NCBI GenBank assembly: GCA_050952065.1
Contig: JBMNKF010000003.1
Location: 62,001-126,000 of the forward strand
DNA: 64,000 bases
DNA from: JAXGZG01 sp050952065
GTDB taxonomy: Bacteria; Bacillota; Sulfobacillia; Fermentithermobacillales; Fermentithermobacillaceae
Direction: 5' to 3'
Part shown: positions 54,660-63,307 of the stretch, one piece after another
Layout: each line of letters begins with the position of its first letter
Position numbering within the stretch: position 1 is the stretch's first letter
The notes under the pieces: model-generated
The model's database searches: none
Told to the model about the DNA's origin: nothing
Seen by the model: the letters and a program-made list of their open reading frames with translations, nothing else
Made by a program: the position numbers and the translations under genes

Positions 54660-56039
54660 TTACATAACGCCAAGGTGCTTCCTTATATGAGTTCTCAACG
54701 GCCCCACAAGGTACAGCGATCCGCAGCACAAAATGGCGTCGTCTGTATCAGCCTTGCTTAGAGCCAAGTTGAAAGCCTTCTGCATATCGGGTTCAACGAA
54801 GATCTCTTTCACGCCCGAGCGTGAGTTTCTGCTCATGTGTTTTTCTACCTCGAGCTTGAGAATTGCCGGGTCCAGGGCTCTAGGAGTTGCGGGTTTTGTC
54901 AGGATCACTTTTTCGCAGATGGGTGCGATGTGGGCGGTTGCCTCGGTATATGACTTGTCCTCTAGGATGCCGTAAACGCAGATGAGATTCTTGCGGGGAA
55001 TGTCCTTCATAGCTTCTGAGAGCGCTTTAGCCCCTGCGGGGTTATGAGCGCCGTCCAAGATCACCAACGGCTTCTTGGACAATACTTCTAAACGACTAGG
55101 CCAAACAGTCTTGGCGATCCCCGCAGCGATAGCCATCCTATCAATGTAGATGGGCGATTCAGGTAGTGCCATGGCCGTCTCCAACGTTGCTACGGCTATG
55201 GCGGCGTTCTGCTGTTGATGCTTACCCAATAGGGGAACCCGAAGGCCCCGGTGCTCAAAACCCGGGCCAACGACATCAATGACCTGCCCGTCTACAAACC
55301 GCGAAACCTCGCACCAAGTAACGTCTGTCCCGGAGCCGACTTCTCCCACCGTTGTCAACGAGCATCCCTTTTCTTTGGCTATCGTCTTGATAACGTCGAA
55401 AGGTTCGGGTTCAGTCACCCCCGTTACCACAGGCACTCCGGGTTTAATGATACCGGCTTTCTCGAAGGCTATCTTCCCGAGAGTATCCCCGAGCCTGTCG
55501 GTGTGGTCGTGGGATATCGTGGTGATCACTGATACCAGAGGCGTAATCACATTGGTGGCGTCGAAACGGCCTCCCAGGCCAACTTCCATGACTGCGTAAT
55601 CGCAAACCTCTTGTGCGTAGTACAAGAAGGCAGCTGTCGTAACGATTTCGAACTCGGTGGGTTGATCGGAGCCTTCATTAATAGCCTGTTCCACAGCAGA
55701 TTTGACGGCTTGACCTACTCTGATCAGGGCTTTTTTTTCAATCATCATGCCGTTGAGGGAGATGCGCTCTCGAAAGTCCTCAAGGTACGGTGAGATGAAC
55801 ATGCCCGTGCGATAACCGGCTGTATGAAGGGCAGACGCCAGCATCGCTGTCACCGAGCCCTTTCCGTTGGTTCCGGCAACGTGAAGAAACTTCACCCGAT
55901 TTTGAGGATTCCCTAGAATTGTCAGGAGGCGGAGAATCCGTTCCAGGCCTAGTTTTGATCCAAACCGTGCTGTCCCGTGGATCCAATCAAGCGTCTTTTC
56001 ATAAAGCGTGTCCATGGATAATGCTCTGCCTCCTGACAT
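54660..56039 (-). CDS. folC: Folylpolyglutamate synthase/dihydrofolate synthase
   Basis: A 459-residue Mur-ligase-like enzyme adding glutamate to folates. FLHVAGTNGKGSVTAML is the P-loop signature, followed by SPYLEDFRERISLNG, EVGLGGRFDATN, S-H-D-H-T-D and L-D-G-A-H-N-P-A-G. The ATG at 56039 has no good SD; a second ATG (M-D-T-L-Y-E-K) is eight codons later. It lies 26 bases behind valS, as in Bacillus. Confidence 0.95.
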   Translation of the reverse strand: MSGGRALSMDTLYEKTLDWIHGTARFGSKLGLERILRLLTILGNPQNRVKFLHVAGTNGKGSVTAMLASALHTAGYRTGMFISPYLEDFRERISLNGMMIEKKALIRVGQAVKSAVEQAINEGSDQPTEFEIVTTAAFLYYAQEVCDYAVMEVGLGGRFDATNVITPLVSVITTISHDHTDRLGDTLGKIAFEKAGIIKPGVPVVTGVTEPEPFDVIKTIAKEKGCSLTTVGEVGSGTDVTWCEVSRFVDGQVIDVVGPGFEHRGLRVPLLGKHQQQNAAIAVATLETAMALPESPIYIDRMAIAAGIAKTVWPSRLEVLSKKPLVILDGAHNPAGAKALSEAMKDIPRKNLICVYGILEDKSYTEATAHIAPICEKVILTKPATPRALDPAILKLEVEKHMSRNSRSGVKEIFVEPDMQKAFNLALSKADTDDAILCCGSLYLVGPLRTHIRKHLGVM

Positions 56040-56065
56040 TATCGTGTCCGGGCAAGACCCAGAGA

Positions 56066-58753
56066 TTATGGCCTAACGCCCTTCAGCATCTTGACCCTTT
56101 GTTTCAGAGTCTCGGCTTTCGATTTGCCTTCCTCATATCTCTTCTGCTGAGCCGCAATGATCTCTTGGGGCGCCTTGGCCAGGAAGTCATCGTTTGTCAG
56201 CCGAGATTGGGTCCTCTCCAGATCCCTCTGAAGGTCTGCCAGCGCCTTTTCTAACCTGGCGATTTCTTTGTCCAAGTCTATGAGCCCTGCCAGAGGGAGA
56301 TATACCTCGATGTCTTTAGCCACTGATGCTAAAGCTTGGCGGTATTCCGGTCTATCGCCGTCCCGGTCCACTATTTCCACCGGCTCGGCCCAAGCCAGTC
56401 TCTTGATGTATCTGGACGTTTCCTGCCACCGAGAAGGTTCGCCGGCCACTAAGATCGCCCGAGCTTTCTTGCCGGTTGGGATGTTGACTTCGGCGCGCAT
56501 GTTTCGGATAGACTTTGTGACCTCGATGAGGGTTTCCATAGCCTCTTCGGCCTCCTCGTCAAGGGTGTACGTGCCTGGCTCGGGATATGCCGAGACAACC
56601 AGGCTTCCCTGGGGACCCTCTTGTCGTCCAGGCAAGTGGTTCCACAGCTCTTCGCTGATGAAAGGCGCGAAGGGGTGCAAGAGGGCCAAAGAGCCTCTCA
56701 GAACCGTCCAGAGAACCTGTTTGGTCTCTTCTTGCAGGGAGGGATCGATCATATCTTCCTTGGATATCTCAATGTACCAGTCGCAAAACTCGTTCCACAC
56801 GAAATCCACAATGGACCCGATAGCCTCTCCCGGTTCAAAGCGGTCAAGGGCATCTCTTACCGTTTTCACCGTGCGCTCCAGTCTAGTGAGAATCCACCTG
56901 CCGGCGATGCCTTTTGGTCGCACCTTCTTGGCAGGATCTACCCCTTCCATGTTGAGAAGGCAATATCGAGCTGCGTTCCAGAGCTTGTTGCAGAAATTCC
57001 TGGCGCCCTCAACTTTCTCGTCGTAAAGGCGCATGTCGTTTCCCATCGACGTCCCGGAGATGAGTGACAGCCGCAGCGCATCCGCTCCGTACTTATCCAC
57101 TACCTCGAGGGGATCGATGCCATTGTCTAGGCTCTTGGACATTTTCCGTCCGAACTCGTCCCTCACCATTCCGTGGATGACCACGTGGCGGAACGGCACC
57201 TTGCCCGTGTGTTCAATGGATGAGAAGATCATTCTGGCCACCCAAAAGAAGATGATATCGTACCCCGTCACCAGGACGTCGGTGGGGAAGAAGTACCGCA
57301 GATCCTCCGTATCGTCGGGCCATCCTAGCGTGGAGAATGGCCACAGCGCCGACGAGAACCAAGTGTCCAGAACGTCTTCATCTTGCTTGAGGGGGCCCTG
57401 GCAATGGGGACACTTGGTTGGGGTCTCTCGGGAGACGATGGTCTCCCCGCAATCTTGACAATACCAAGCGGGTATTCTGTGCCCCCACCAAAGCTGTCTG
57501 GAAATGCACCAGTCTCTCACGTTCTCCATCCAGTTCTCGTAGACTTTGGTGAACCGGTCGGGTACGAATCCGATGGCGCCCTCTCGCACCGCTCTCAAAG
57601 CGGGTTCGGCCAGCGGTTTCATGCGGACGAACCACTGCTCAGAAACCAGTGGTTCAACCACCGAATCGCATCTGTGACAGTGTCCTACTGACAGTCTGTA
57701 TGGCTCTGTTTTCACCAGGTAACCGCCTTCTTCCAGATCCCTCAACAGGGCTTTGCGGCACTCAAACCGGTCCATCCCGGCGTATCTTCCCGCGGCAGGG
57801 GTCATTCTGCCGTGAGTGTCGATGACGGACACCGATTCGAGGTTGTGAGCCTTTCCCATTTCGAAGTCATCTGGGTCGTGGGCGGGTGTCACTTTGACCG
57901 CGCCAGTGCCGAAGGCAGGATCTACGCGATCATCTTCGAAGATCGGTAGACGTCTTCCCACCAAAGGCAAGATCGCGTGTCGGCCCACGAGGTCTTTGTA
58001 TCGAGAGTCCTTTGGGCTAACGGCGATCCCTGTGTCGCCCAACATGGTTTCGGGCCTTGTTGTGGCTACCTGAATGTATTTGATGTCGGCCACATCGGAC
58101 ATATCGGAAGCATCGCGGTCTTGCGCGGGCTCCAGTGGGTAACGGATATACCACAGTGAAGATTCCGACTCCTCGTGCTCAACTTCGATGTCAGAAATGA
58201 CGGTGTGACACTTGGGGCAGAAGTTGACCATATAGTTACCTTTGTATATGAGCCCTTTTTCGTACAGGCGGACGAATACCTCGGTTACAGCGCGGGAGCA
58301 TCCTTCGTCCATGGTGAACCGCTCCCGTGACCAGTCGCAGGACGCGCCGAGAGCTTTTATCTGGTCCGAGATGATGTGTCCGTACTTCTCTTTCCATTCC
58401 CATGCTCGCTCCATGAACCTATCACGGCCCAACTCCCAACGATTGGTACCCTCAGATGCCAGCATCTCCTCGATCTTGGCGTGAGTGGCGATCGAAGCGT
58501 GGTCGCTTCCGGGTACCCAGAGAGTCTCCTTCCCCAGCATGCGGTTGTATCTAACGATGATGTCCTGTAGCGTCTCATCCAAAGCATGGCCAATGTGGAG
58601 GGAGCCCGTGATGTTGGGCGGCGGGATAACCAGGCTGAACTTCTCCTTGCCCGGACGGACTTGAGCCTTAAACAGGTGGTTTTCCATCCAGTATTGATAC
58701 CACCTGTTCTCAAATGACTTGGGTTCGTAAGCTTTGGCTAGAGGTTGGTTCAT
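56066..58753 (-). CDS. valS: Valyl-tRNA synthetase
   Basis: An 895-residue class I synthetase. Start M-N-Q-P-L-A-K-A-Y-E-P at 58753 with AAGGTGG upstream. The HIGH motif is in PPPNITGSLHIGHALD and the KMSKS motif in G-R-K-M-S-K-S-L-D-N; the editing domain (ATTRPETMLGDTG), anticodon domain and C-terminal coiled coil (L-I-D-L-D-K-E-I-A-R-L-E-K) are complete. The gene is unbroken, unlike serS. Expression should depend on the T-box leader upstream. Confidence 0.97.
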   Translation of the reverse strand: MNQPLAKAYEPKSFENRWYQYWMENHLFKAQVRPGKEKFSLVIPPPNITGSLHIGHALDETLQDIIVRYNRMLGKETLWVPGSDHASIATHAKIEEMLASEGTNRWELGRDRFMERAWEWKEKYGHIISDQIKALGASCDWSRERFTMDEGCSRAVTEVFVRLYEKGLIYKGNYMVNFCPKCHTVISDIEVEHEESESSLWYIRYPLEPAQDRDASDMSDVADIKYIQVATTRPETMLGDTGIAVSPKDSRYKDLVGRHAILPLVGRRLPIFEDDRVDPAFGTGAVKVTPAHDPDDFEMGKAHNLESVSVIDTHGRMTPAAGRYAGMDRFECRKALLRDLEEGGYLVKTEPYRLSVGHCHRCDSVVEPLVSEQWFVRMKPLAEPALRAVREGAIGFVPDRFTKVYENWMENVRDWCISRQLWWGHRIPAWYCQDCGETIVSRETPTKCPHCQGPLKQDEDVLDTWFSSALWPFSTLGWPDDTEDLRYFFPTDVLVTGYDIIFFWVARMIFSSIEHTGKVPFRHVVIHGMVRDEFGRKMSKSLDNGIDPLEVVDKYGADALRLSLISGTSMGNDMRLYDEKVEGARNFCNKLWNAARYCLLNMEGVDPAKKVRPKGIAGRWILTRLERTVKTVRDALDRFEPGEAIGSIVDFVWNEFCDWYIEISKEDMIDPSLQEETKQVLWTVLRGSLALLHPFAPFISEELWNHLPGRQEGPQGSLVVSAYPEPGTYTLDEEAEEAMETLIEVTKSIRNMRAEVNIPTGKKARAILVAGEPSRWQETSRYIKRLAWAEPVEIVDRDGDRPEYRQALASVAKDIEVYLPLAGLIDLDKEIARLEKALADLQRDLERTQSRLTNDDFLAKAPQEIIAAQQKRYEEGKSKAETLKQRVKMLKGVRP

Positions 58754-58777
58754 CCGTACCACCTTCTTCAAATTTAT

Positions 58778-59088
58778 GGCCCCTTCATCACAAGGACGAA
58801 GGGGCCTAATTCGTGGTACCACCTTGTTTCCGGCTCGGATTCGGTGGCTTCTTCCAAAGAGCCGGCTCTCATGGCCTTAACGCGGCTAAGACGCCCAAGC
58901 GTTTCCGCCTGGGGTCTCAAGGGCGACCTTCAGTGGTTTCTTCCCACGAGACTCTCACCACTAGGTCTCGCTCTCTGGGGGAGAACTCCCACTTACTCCT
59001 CCCTCTCATGGACTGTGTTCTGCTGTTCCCAAGTCGCTTGCCCGCATGGATACGGACTTGAACTGGGATAGATCGATTAGATTGTGTG
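58778..59088 (-). promoter_or_regulatory. T-box riboswitch, valS leader
   Basis: A leader of about 310 nt between a good promoter and valS. The T-box sequence AAGGTGGTACCACG (minus strand) is at 58812-58825. The terminator hairpin GGCCCCTTC...GAAGGGGCC is at 58778-58806, followed by an A/T-rich stretch. The 5' part contains AGTA- and AGAGAG-type elements expected in stem I and a GTC triplet compatible with a valine specifier; I did not fold it. The downstream gene fixes the amino acid as valine. Confidence 0.9.
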
Positions 59089-59094
59089 CTGCCT

Positions 59095-59123
59095 ATCATA
59101 CCAAGATAATAAAGGCTATGCAA
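59095..59123 (-). promoter_or_regulatory. Promoter of the valS leader
   Basis: On the minus strand, TTGCAT and TATGAT are separated by exactly 17 bp. The expected start, about 7 bases downstream, is at the 5' end of the T-box leader. Confidence 0.65.
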
Positions 59124-59169
59124 CACTGAGTCCGTCAAGCTGTATGGGGCAACGGCCTTCACTTCCGTG

Positions 59170-60348
59170 TTACCGTGTTACGACCATGCTGAAACCCATT
59201 CCGCCTCCTATGCATAGGGTGGCCAACCCATGCTTGGATTCCCTCTTGATCATCTCGTGCAGAAGGGTGACTAGGATGCGGGTTCCGCTCGCACCTATGG
59301 GGTGGCCCAGAGCTATGGCGCCTCCATTGACGTTGACAATCCCGGGGTCCCAGTCAAGCTCCTTCTGGACTGCCAGACTCGTGGCCGCAAAAGCTTCGTT
59401 TGCCTCTATTAGGTCTATGTCGGATAGATCCAGCCCTGCCTTGGCCAGGGCTTTCTTGGTGGCGGGAACCGGCCCCACACCCATGAACGCGGGGTCCACA
59501 CCTGCGGCAGCCCAAGATTCTATGCAAGCCATGGGGGTTAGCCTCATGGATTCCGCTTTTTCTTGGGACATGACTACTACAGCTGCCGCGCCATCGTTTA
59601 TGCCCGACGCGTTGCCCGCGGTGACAGTGCCCCCCTGCTTGAAGGCCGGACGTAGTGCAGAGAGTTTTTCAACGGTGGTTCCGAAGCGGGGATGTTCATC
59701 TTGATCGAACACGATGGGGGAGCCCCTTCTTTGGGGGACCTCCACCGGCACGATCTCGTCGGCAAATTTGCCCTGTTTAATGGCGTTTTCTGCTCTATTC
59801 TGGCTGGCTGCAGCAAATTCATCCTGCATGGCTCTGGTTATTCCCCAGCGTTCGGCCACATTTTCGGCGGTCACGCCCATATGGGCATCGGTGAGGGCAC
59901 ACCACAGACCGTCCCTGATCATTCCATCAATCAGGTGCGCGTGACCCATTCTGTAGCCATATCTGCCCTTGTCAAGCAGATATGGGGCCATGTCCATGTT
60001 TTCGGTTCCGCCGGCCACCACTATGTCGGCCTCGCCCATCATTACGCTTTGCGCAGCCAGAGCCACAGATTTCAGCCCTGATCCGCAGACTTTGTTTACT
60101 GTCATTGATGGCACTTCTTGGGGAATACCTGCCTTTCGCGCGGCCTGATGAGCCACATTCATGCCTTGGCCGGCCTGTAGCACGTTGCCCAATATCACCT
60201 CATCAACGGAAGAAGGGTCCAAAGATATCCGCTCAAGACACCCCTTTATGGCTACGGCACCTAGATCTGCTGCCCCTACCTGGGATATCGCCCCTCCGAA
60301 GGTGCCAATCGGGGTCCTAACGGCGCTTACAATCACAGCTCTTCTCAA
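59170..60348 (-). CDS. Acetyl-CoA C-acetyltransferase (thiolase)
   Basis: A 392-residue thiolase. Nucleophile Cys in VNKVCGSGLKSVALA near residue 88, G-I-N-D-G-A-A-A near 245, the catalytic His in ALGHPIGASGTRILVTLL near 350, and the second Cys in C-I-G-G-G-M-G. The length and full set of motifs fit the biosynthetic/degradative acetyl-CoA acetyltransferase group. TTG 60348 has GAAAGGAGAG upstream. It is downstream of, and in the same direction as, the CoA-transferase genes, but a terminator and a repeat array lie between, so it is probably a separate transcript in the same pathway. Confidence 0.94.
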   Translation of the reverse strand: MRRAVIVSAVRTPIGTFGGAISQVGAADLGAVAIKGCLERISLDPSSVDEVILGNVLQAGQGMNVAHQAARKAGIPQEVPSMTVNKVCGSGLKSVALAAQSVMMGEADIVVAGGTENMDMAPYLLDKGRYGYRMGHAHLIDGMIRDGLWCALTDAHMGVTAENVAERWGITRAMQDEFAAASQNRAENAIKQGKFADEIVPVEVPQRRGSPIVFDQDEHPRFGTTVEKLSALRPAFKQGGTVTAGNASGINDGAAAVVVMSQEKAESMRLTPMACIESWAAAGVDPAFMGVGPVPATKKALAKAGLDLSDIDLIEANEAFAATSLAVQKELDWDPGIVNVNGGAIALGHPIGASGTRILVTLLHEMIKRESKHGLATLCIGGGMGFSMVVTR

Positions 60349-60540
60349 CGGTGAACTCTCCTTTCACAATAGGCTATGGGACCGTGTTACCGTGCTCAGT
60401 GGGACTTGATCAAGGCTTGGCCGGGACTCTGGGCGCCAATATGCTCTTCGATGTATGCTTTTCCAATTCTCTCCTTCGTTCCGGCGGCTTCTTGGTCCTG
60501 CAATATGGCAGCACCTCAAGACGTAATAGGATTAGGCGAC

Positions 60541-60573
60541 AAAAACAGCCTGAGAATGAGTCTCAGGCTGTTT
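60541..60573 (-). terminator. Terminator after the CoA-transferase operon
   Basis: ACAGCCTGAGA and TCTCAGGCTGT (11-bp perfect stem, 5-base loop). On the minus strand it is followed by TTTTT. It separates the CoA-transferase operon and the 39-bp repeats from the thiolase gene. Confidence 0.85.
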
Positions 60574-60603
60574 CTTGGCGGTACTCGTTACTGACGTCGC
60601 GTC

Positions 60604-60798
60604 CAACCGTCGCATCCAGTTGCTGCATCTAGCCATCGCGCCCAGGTCTTGCAGTCAAGTGTTGCATCCGACCATTGCGCGCAGGTGCTGCACTCAGGTG
60701 TTGCATCCAACCATTGCGCCCAGGTCTTGCAGTCAAGTGTTGCATCCAACCATTGCGACCAGGTGTTGCACTCAACGTCTGCATCCAAGTAGACCCGA
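60604..60798. repeat. 39-bp tandem repeat array, five units
   Basis: Units begin at 60604, 60643, 60682, 60721 and 60760. The central three are nearly identical and the two outer ones degenerate. Each unit starts CAGGTnnTGCAnTCA and ends CCATTGCGnn. Inside a unit three 13-base sub-units each begin TTGC or TGC (TTGCAGTCAAGTG, TTGCATCCAACCA, TTGCGCCCAGGTC), so the array has a 13-base inner period. 39 is a multiple of 3, so translated frames show a 13-residue periodicity on both strands, but no start, SD or codon pattern supports a gene. It lies between the gctB-like gene and its terminator. Confidence 0.92.
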
Positions 60799-60833
60799 CA
60801 CATGGTCGGTCCATCTTGAGTGCCAAGCGTTGG

Positions 60834-61619
60834 CTATACAGCTTGTCTTCCGATGATCACCCTCATGGGGTCAACTTCCTCGCGCAGAATTCGGAGTTCC
60901 GTTTCAGTCGGAGGGTTTGTCTCAGACAGATCTGGCGACCACAGCAGTTCGAACCCCGTGGCTGCCACGACCTCCTCTTTGGTCACTCCACTGTGAATGG
61001 TTTCCACCATCATCCGCTTGGTTTCTTGGTCAAACCCCATCACGCAGAGGTTCGTGATGATCTTGTAAGGACCGGTGTTAGGCGGGAGTTTGGCTCTCTC
61101 ACGACCACCGGATCCGTATATGTAGCCGGGGCTTGTCACAAAGTCTACTTTTTCCACGAACCGTCGAGGGTCATGCGGCGTGATCACCATAGTCCTCCAA
61201 CACAAAGAGGCCAGATCGTTAGCGCCCCCCGACCCTGGCAAACGCACCTTCGGTTTGTCATGGTCGCCTATAGTCGTCGAGTTTATGTTGCCGTACTGAT
61301 CGATCTGTGCCCCGCCCAGGAAGCAGTAGTCGATCATGCCTCTTTGGCAGGTTTCCATGATTTCTGCCATGCTGGCTGCCATGATTCCCTTGTAGAATGT
61401 TCTTGAGTCTCCAACCGAAATGGGCATGGTGGGTAGGATCGGGCCTACTCCCCCTGCCTCGAAGAGGATGACGGTGTTGGGGGCGTGAGTTTTCTGAGAC
61501 AGCATGGCAGCCGCTACAGGCGCGCCCGTTCCCACGACGACACTGGAGCCGTCATCCAGGTACCTGGATGCCAGGCAGACCATGAGTTCCATGGCATTGT
61601 AGTCACGGTTAGTTGCCAT
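60834..61619 (-). CDS. Glutaconate-type CoA-transferase, subunit B
   Basis: A 261-residue class I CoA-transferase beta subunit. The segment V-I-L-F-E-A-G-G-V-G-P near residue 55 contains the probable catalytic glutamate. CFLGGAQIDQYGNINST and RLPGSGGANDLAS are characteristic of GctB-like subunits. The ATG at 61619 has GGAGGG upstream and overlaps the A subunit by 11 bases. Such pairs move CoA between acetyl-CoA and glutaconate, 3-oxoadipate or branched acids; the acid cannot be told from sequence alone. Confidence 0.85.
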   Translation of the reverse strand: MATNRDYNAMELMVCLASRYLDDGSSVVVGTGAPVAAAMLSQKTHAPNTVILFEAGGVGPILPTMPISVGDSRTFYKGIMAASMAEIMETCQRGMIDYCFLGGAQIDQYGNINSTTIGDHDKPKVRLPGSGGANDLASLCWRTMVITPHDPRRFVEKVDFVTSPGYIYGSGGRERAKLPPNTGPYKIITNLCVMGFDQETKRMMVETIHSGVTKEEVVAATGFELLWSPDLSETNPPTETELRILREEVDPMRVIIGRQAV

Positions 61620-62622
61620 CGGAATCCCTCCTTAACTCGGACAGGAATTCAATCTGTCTGAGCTTCTCCATCTTGGCTTCTCCGCCGCACAACTCCAGGT
61701 ACTCCTGAAAACCTTCTGTGTTCAGTATGTATTTTTCAATGAAGGGTTTCAGGGTCTCGGGTTTTGCCTCGGCGACCAGCCACTCTCTGAGGTGTTCCTC
61801 GTCTGAATAGTAGGCGTAGGGCATGTTTCCGGGGTAACTCCCGTATTTGACCTCGATGACGGCATCAACGCAGAACGCTGGGATGATTGTCCGGGCAGGG
61901 TCTTTTCTGATTACGTCTTCAGACACGATTTCTTCTGTGGTGATAATGACCTTCTTGGCCGCTCGTGCGAGGTCGTAGTCTGCCACTGTAGTGCCGTCTA
62001 TCTGGCAGTTGCCGTATTTGTCGGCTCTGTGGACGTGGATCATGGCCACATCTGGAAACAGCGCTGGAAGCGCTACTAGAGTTGTCCCTGTGAAGGGGCA
62101 AGTGATGGTTTTTGCGGCACTATACTTCATAGTATCCGATCCCAGCATGACGCGGGCTGGGATGAAGGGAATGCCCATGGCCGCCGCCTTGTACCTCCAC
62201 GACAAGGCTCCGTTCGTCCATTCGCATACTTGGATATTCCCCTGTTCAAGGAGCCTTCTCATTGAACGGGAGACGCCTCTGGCTTCGAGAGCACCGATGT
62301 AGGCTATGTCGACTCTGTCAAGGCATCCTCCATCGCATAGGATCTGGAAGTCGTGAGTAGTTGTATGTCCTGATAGGCCTAGGTTTTTTCTCCCCTGGCG
62401 CACGATTTCGTGAAGCACCGCCGCGGGGATACGGTTGGTTCCGAAACCGCCTGTCGCAACGTAATCACCATCATGAATAAGCTGGGCGACAGCAGCCTTC
62501 ACGGTGGTCGTTTTGTCCGTCAAGGCTCGCGGTTTCTTGCGGAAGTACTCTCTTGCGCGATCGACATCCGGATCCACGAACAGTTTGCCTAATGTCTCCT
62601 GAGGCAAGGATTCGTCTGTCAA
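61609..62622 (-). CDS. Glutaconate-type CoA-transferase, subunit A
   Basis: A 337-residue alpha subunit. DGDYVATGGFGTNRIPAAVL is the glycine-rich CoA-binding start, followed by GIPFIPARVMLGSD, V-A-M-I-H-V-H-R-A-D-K-Y-G-N and a C-terminal half with I-P-A-F-C-V-D-A-V-I, all as in GctA. I place the start at TTG 62622 with AGAGGAG upstream. The longer open frame reaches into the 31-bp repeat array and is not homologous there. It is the first gene of a two-gene operon; the thiolase downstream points to CoA-dependent catabolism of a short or dicarboxylic acid. Confidence 0.85.
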   Translation of the reverse strand: MTDESLPQETLGKLFVDPDVDRAREYFRKKPRALTDKTTTVKAAVAQLIHDGDYVATGGFGTNRIPAAVLHEIVRQGRKNLGLSGHTTTHDFQILCDGGCLDRVDIAYIGALEARGVSRSMRRLLEQGNIQVCEWTNGALSWRYKAAAMGIPFIPARVMLGSDTMKYSAAKTITCPFTGTTLVALPALFPDVAMIHVHRADKYGNCQIDGTTVADYDLARAAKKVIITTEEIVSEDVIRKDPARTIIPAFCVDAVIEVKYGSYPGNMPYAYYSDEEHLREWLVAEAKPETLKPFIEKYILNTEGFQEYLELCGGEAKMEKLRQIEFLSELRRDSDGN

Positions 62623-62720
62623 CGGCTCATTCTCCTCTCTCGATGCGCGTATTTTGGCTGCCGAACCTGTTTTATACAGTATAGCAGGAAGGCGCATGAG
62701 TGGGGAGGAAGGCCGGTCCC
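62623..62720 (-). promoter_or_regulatory. Upstream region of the CoA-transferase operon
   Basis: On the minus strand a TATACT -10-like hexamer (plus-strand AGTATA, near 62680) lies about 60 bases before the start codon. No good -35 is visible; where it should lie is close to the edge of the repeat array. Confidence 0.35.
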
Positions 62721-63161
62721 GCTGCCAATTTTGCGTCCGATTCCGATGATGGCTGCATTTCTTGCTTCGACAGGAGCCGCTTGTTACATTTCTTGCTTCG
62801 AAAGGGACAGCCCGCGGCATTTATTGCTTTGAGCGGGATCGCTCGCTGCATTTCTTGCTTCGAACCTACATTCCCGCTGCCAATTTTGCGTCCGATTCCG
62901 ATGATGGCTGCATTTCTTGCTTCTAGACGGACCGCTCGCTGCATTTCTTGCTTCGAAAGGGACAGCCCGCGGCATTTATTGCTTTGAGCGGGATCGCTCG
63001 CTGCATTTCTTGCTTCGAACCTACATTCCCGCTGCAAGTCTTGCGTCCTACTCCGACGATGGCTGCATTTCTTGCTTCTAGACGGACCGCCCGCTGCACT
63101 TCTTGCTATGATCGGGACCGCTCGCTGCATTTCTTGCATTCTTGCTTCGAGACCGAACGTT
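62721..63161. repeat. 31-bp repeat array organised as a 155-bp higher-order repeat
   Basis: Fourteen units begin every 31 bases from 62721 to 63124; the last has an insertion of about 7 bases and further decayed units may follow to about 63230. The common half is GCTGCATTTCTTGCTTCGA (19 bases); the other 12 bases vary. Five different unit types follow each other in fixed order, making a 155-bp super-repeat (62721, 62876, 63031) of nearly identical sequence for two copies and a diverged third. The array is open in several frames on both strands because the unit has few stops, but 31 is not a multiple of 3 and no SD-start pair supports translation. It lies upstream of the CoA-transferase operon and of the divergent secreted protein. 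Confidence 0.93.
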
Positions 63162-63307
63162 CACAACATCTTCTTTCTTCCGTCTCGAAGGCCGTCGCTC
63201 ACCACATTATCCTCCTCGAGGAAGTGGCTCCCACCGGCCATCAGGGCAGATCCGTCTTCGGCATAGGACGTAGAACCACATCGTAAGAGTTATCTGGGTG
63301 GTGGCTT

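Noticed and set aside
60575..60856. Repeat-protein genes with 13-residue periodicity in the 39-bp array
   Set aside because: Both strands are open simply because 39 is divisible by 3. There are no starts with SD, the composition is implausible (Cys/His/Trp-rich), and the array lies in a 3' untranslated position.
62721..63161. CRISPR array
   Set aside because: The alternating conserved (19 bp) and variable (12 bp) halves look CRISPR-like, but the variable parts recur in a fixed five-step order, are far too short for spacers, and no cas gene is nearby.
62672..63286. Protein-coding genes inside the 31-bp array (several long open frames on both strands)
   Set aside because: The same DNA reads as different peptides in successive frames because the unit lacks stops. 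31 is not a multiple of 3, and no SD-start pair or family similarity is seen.
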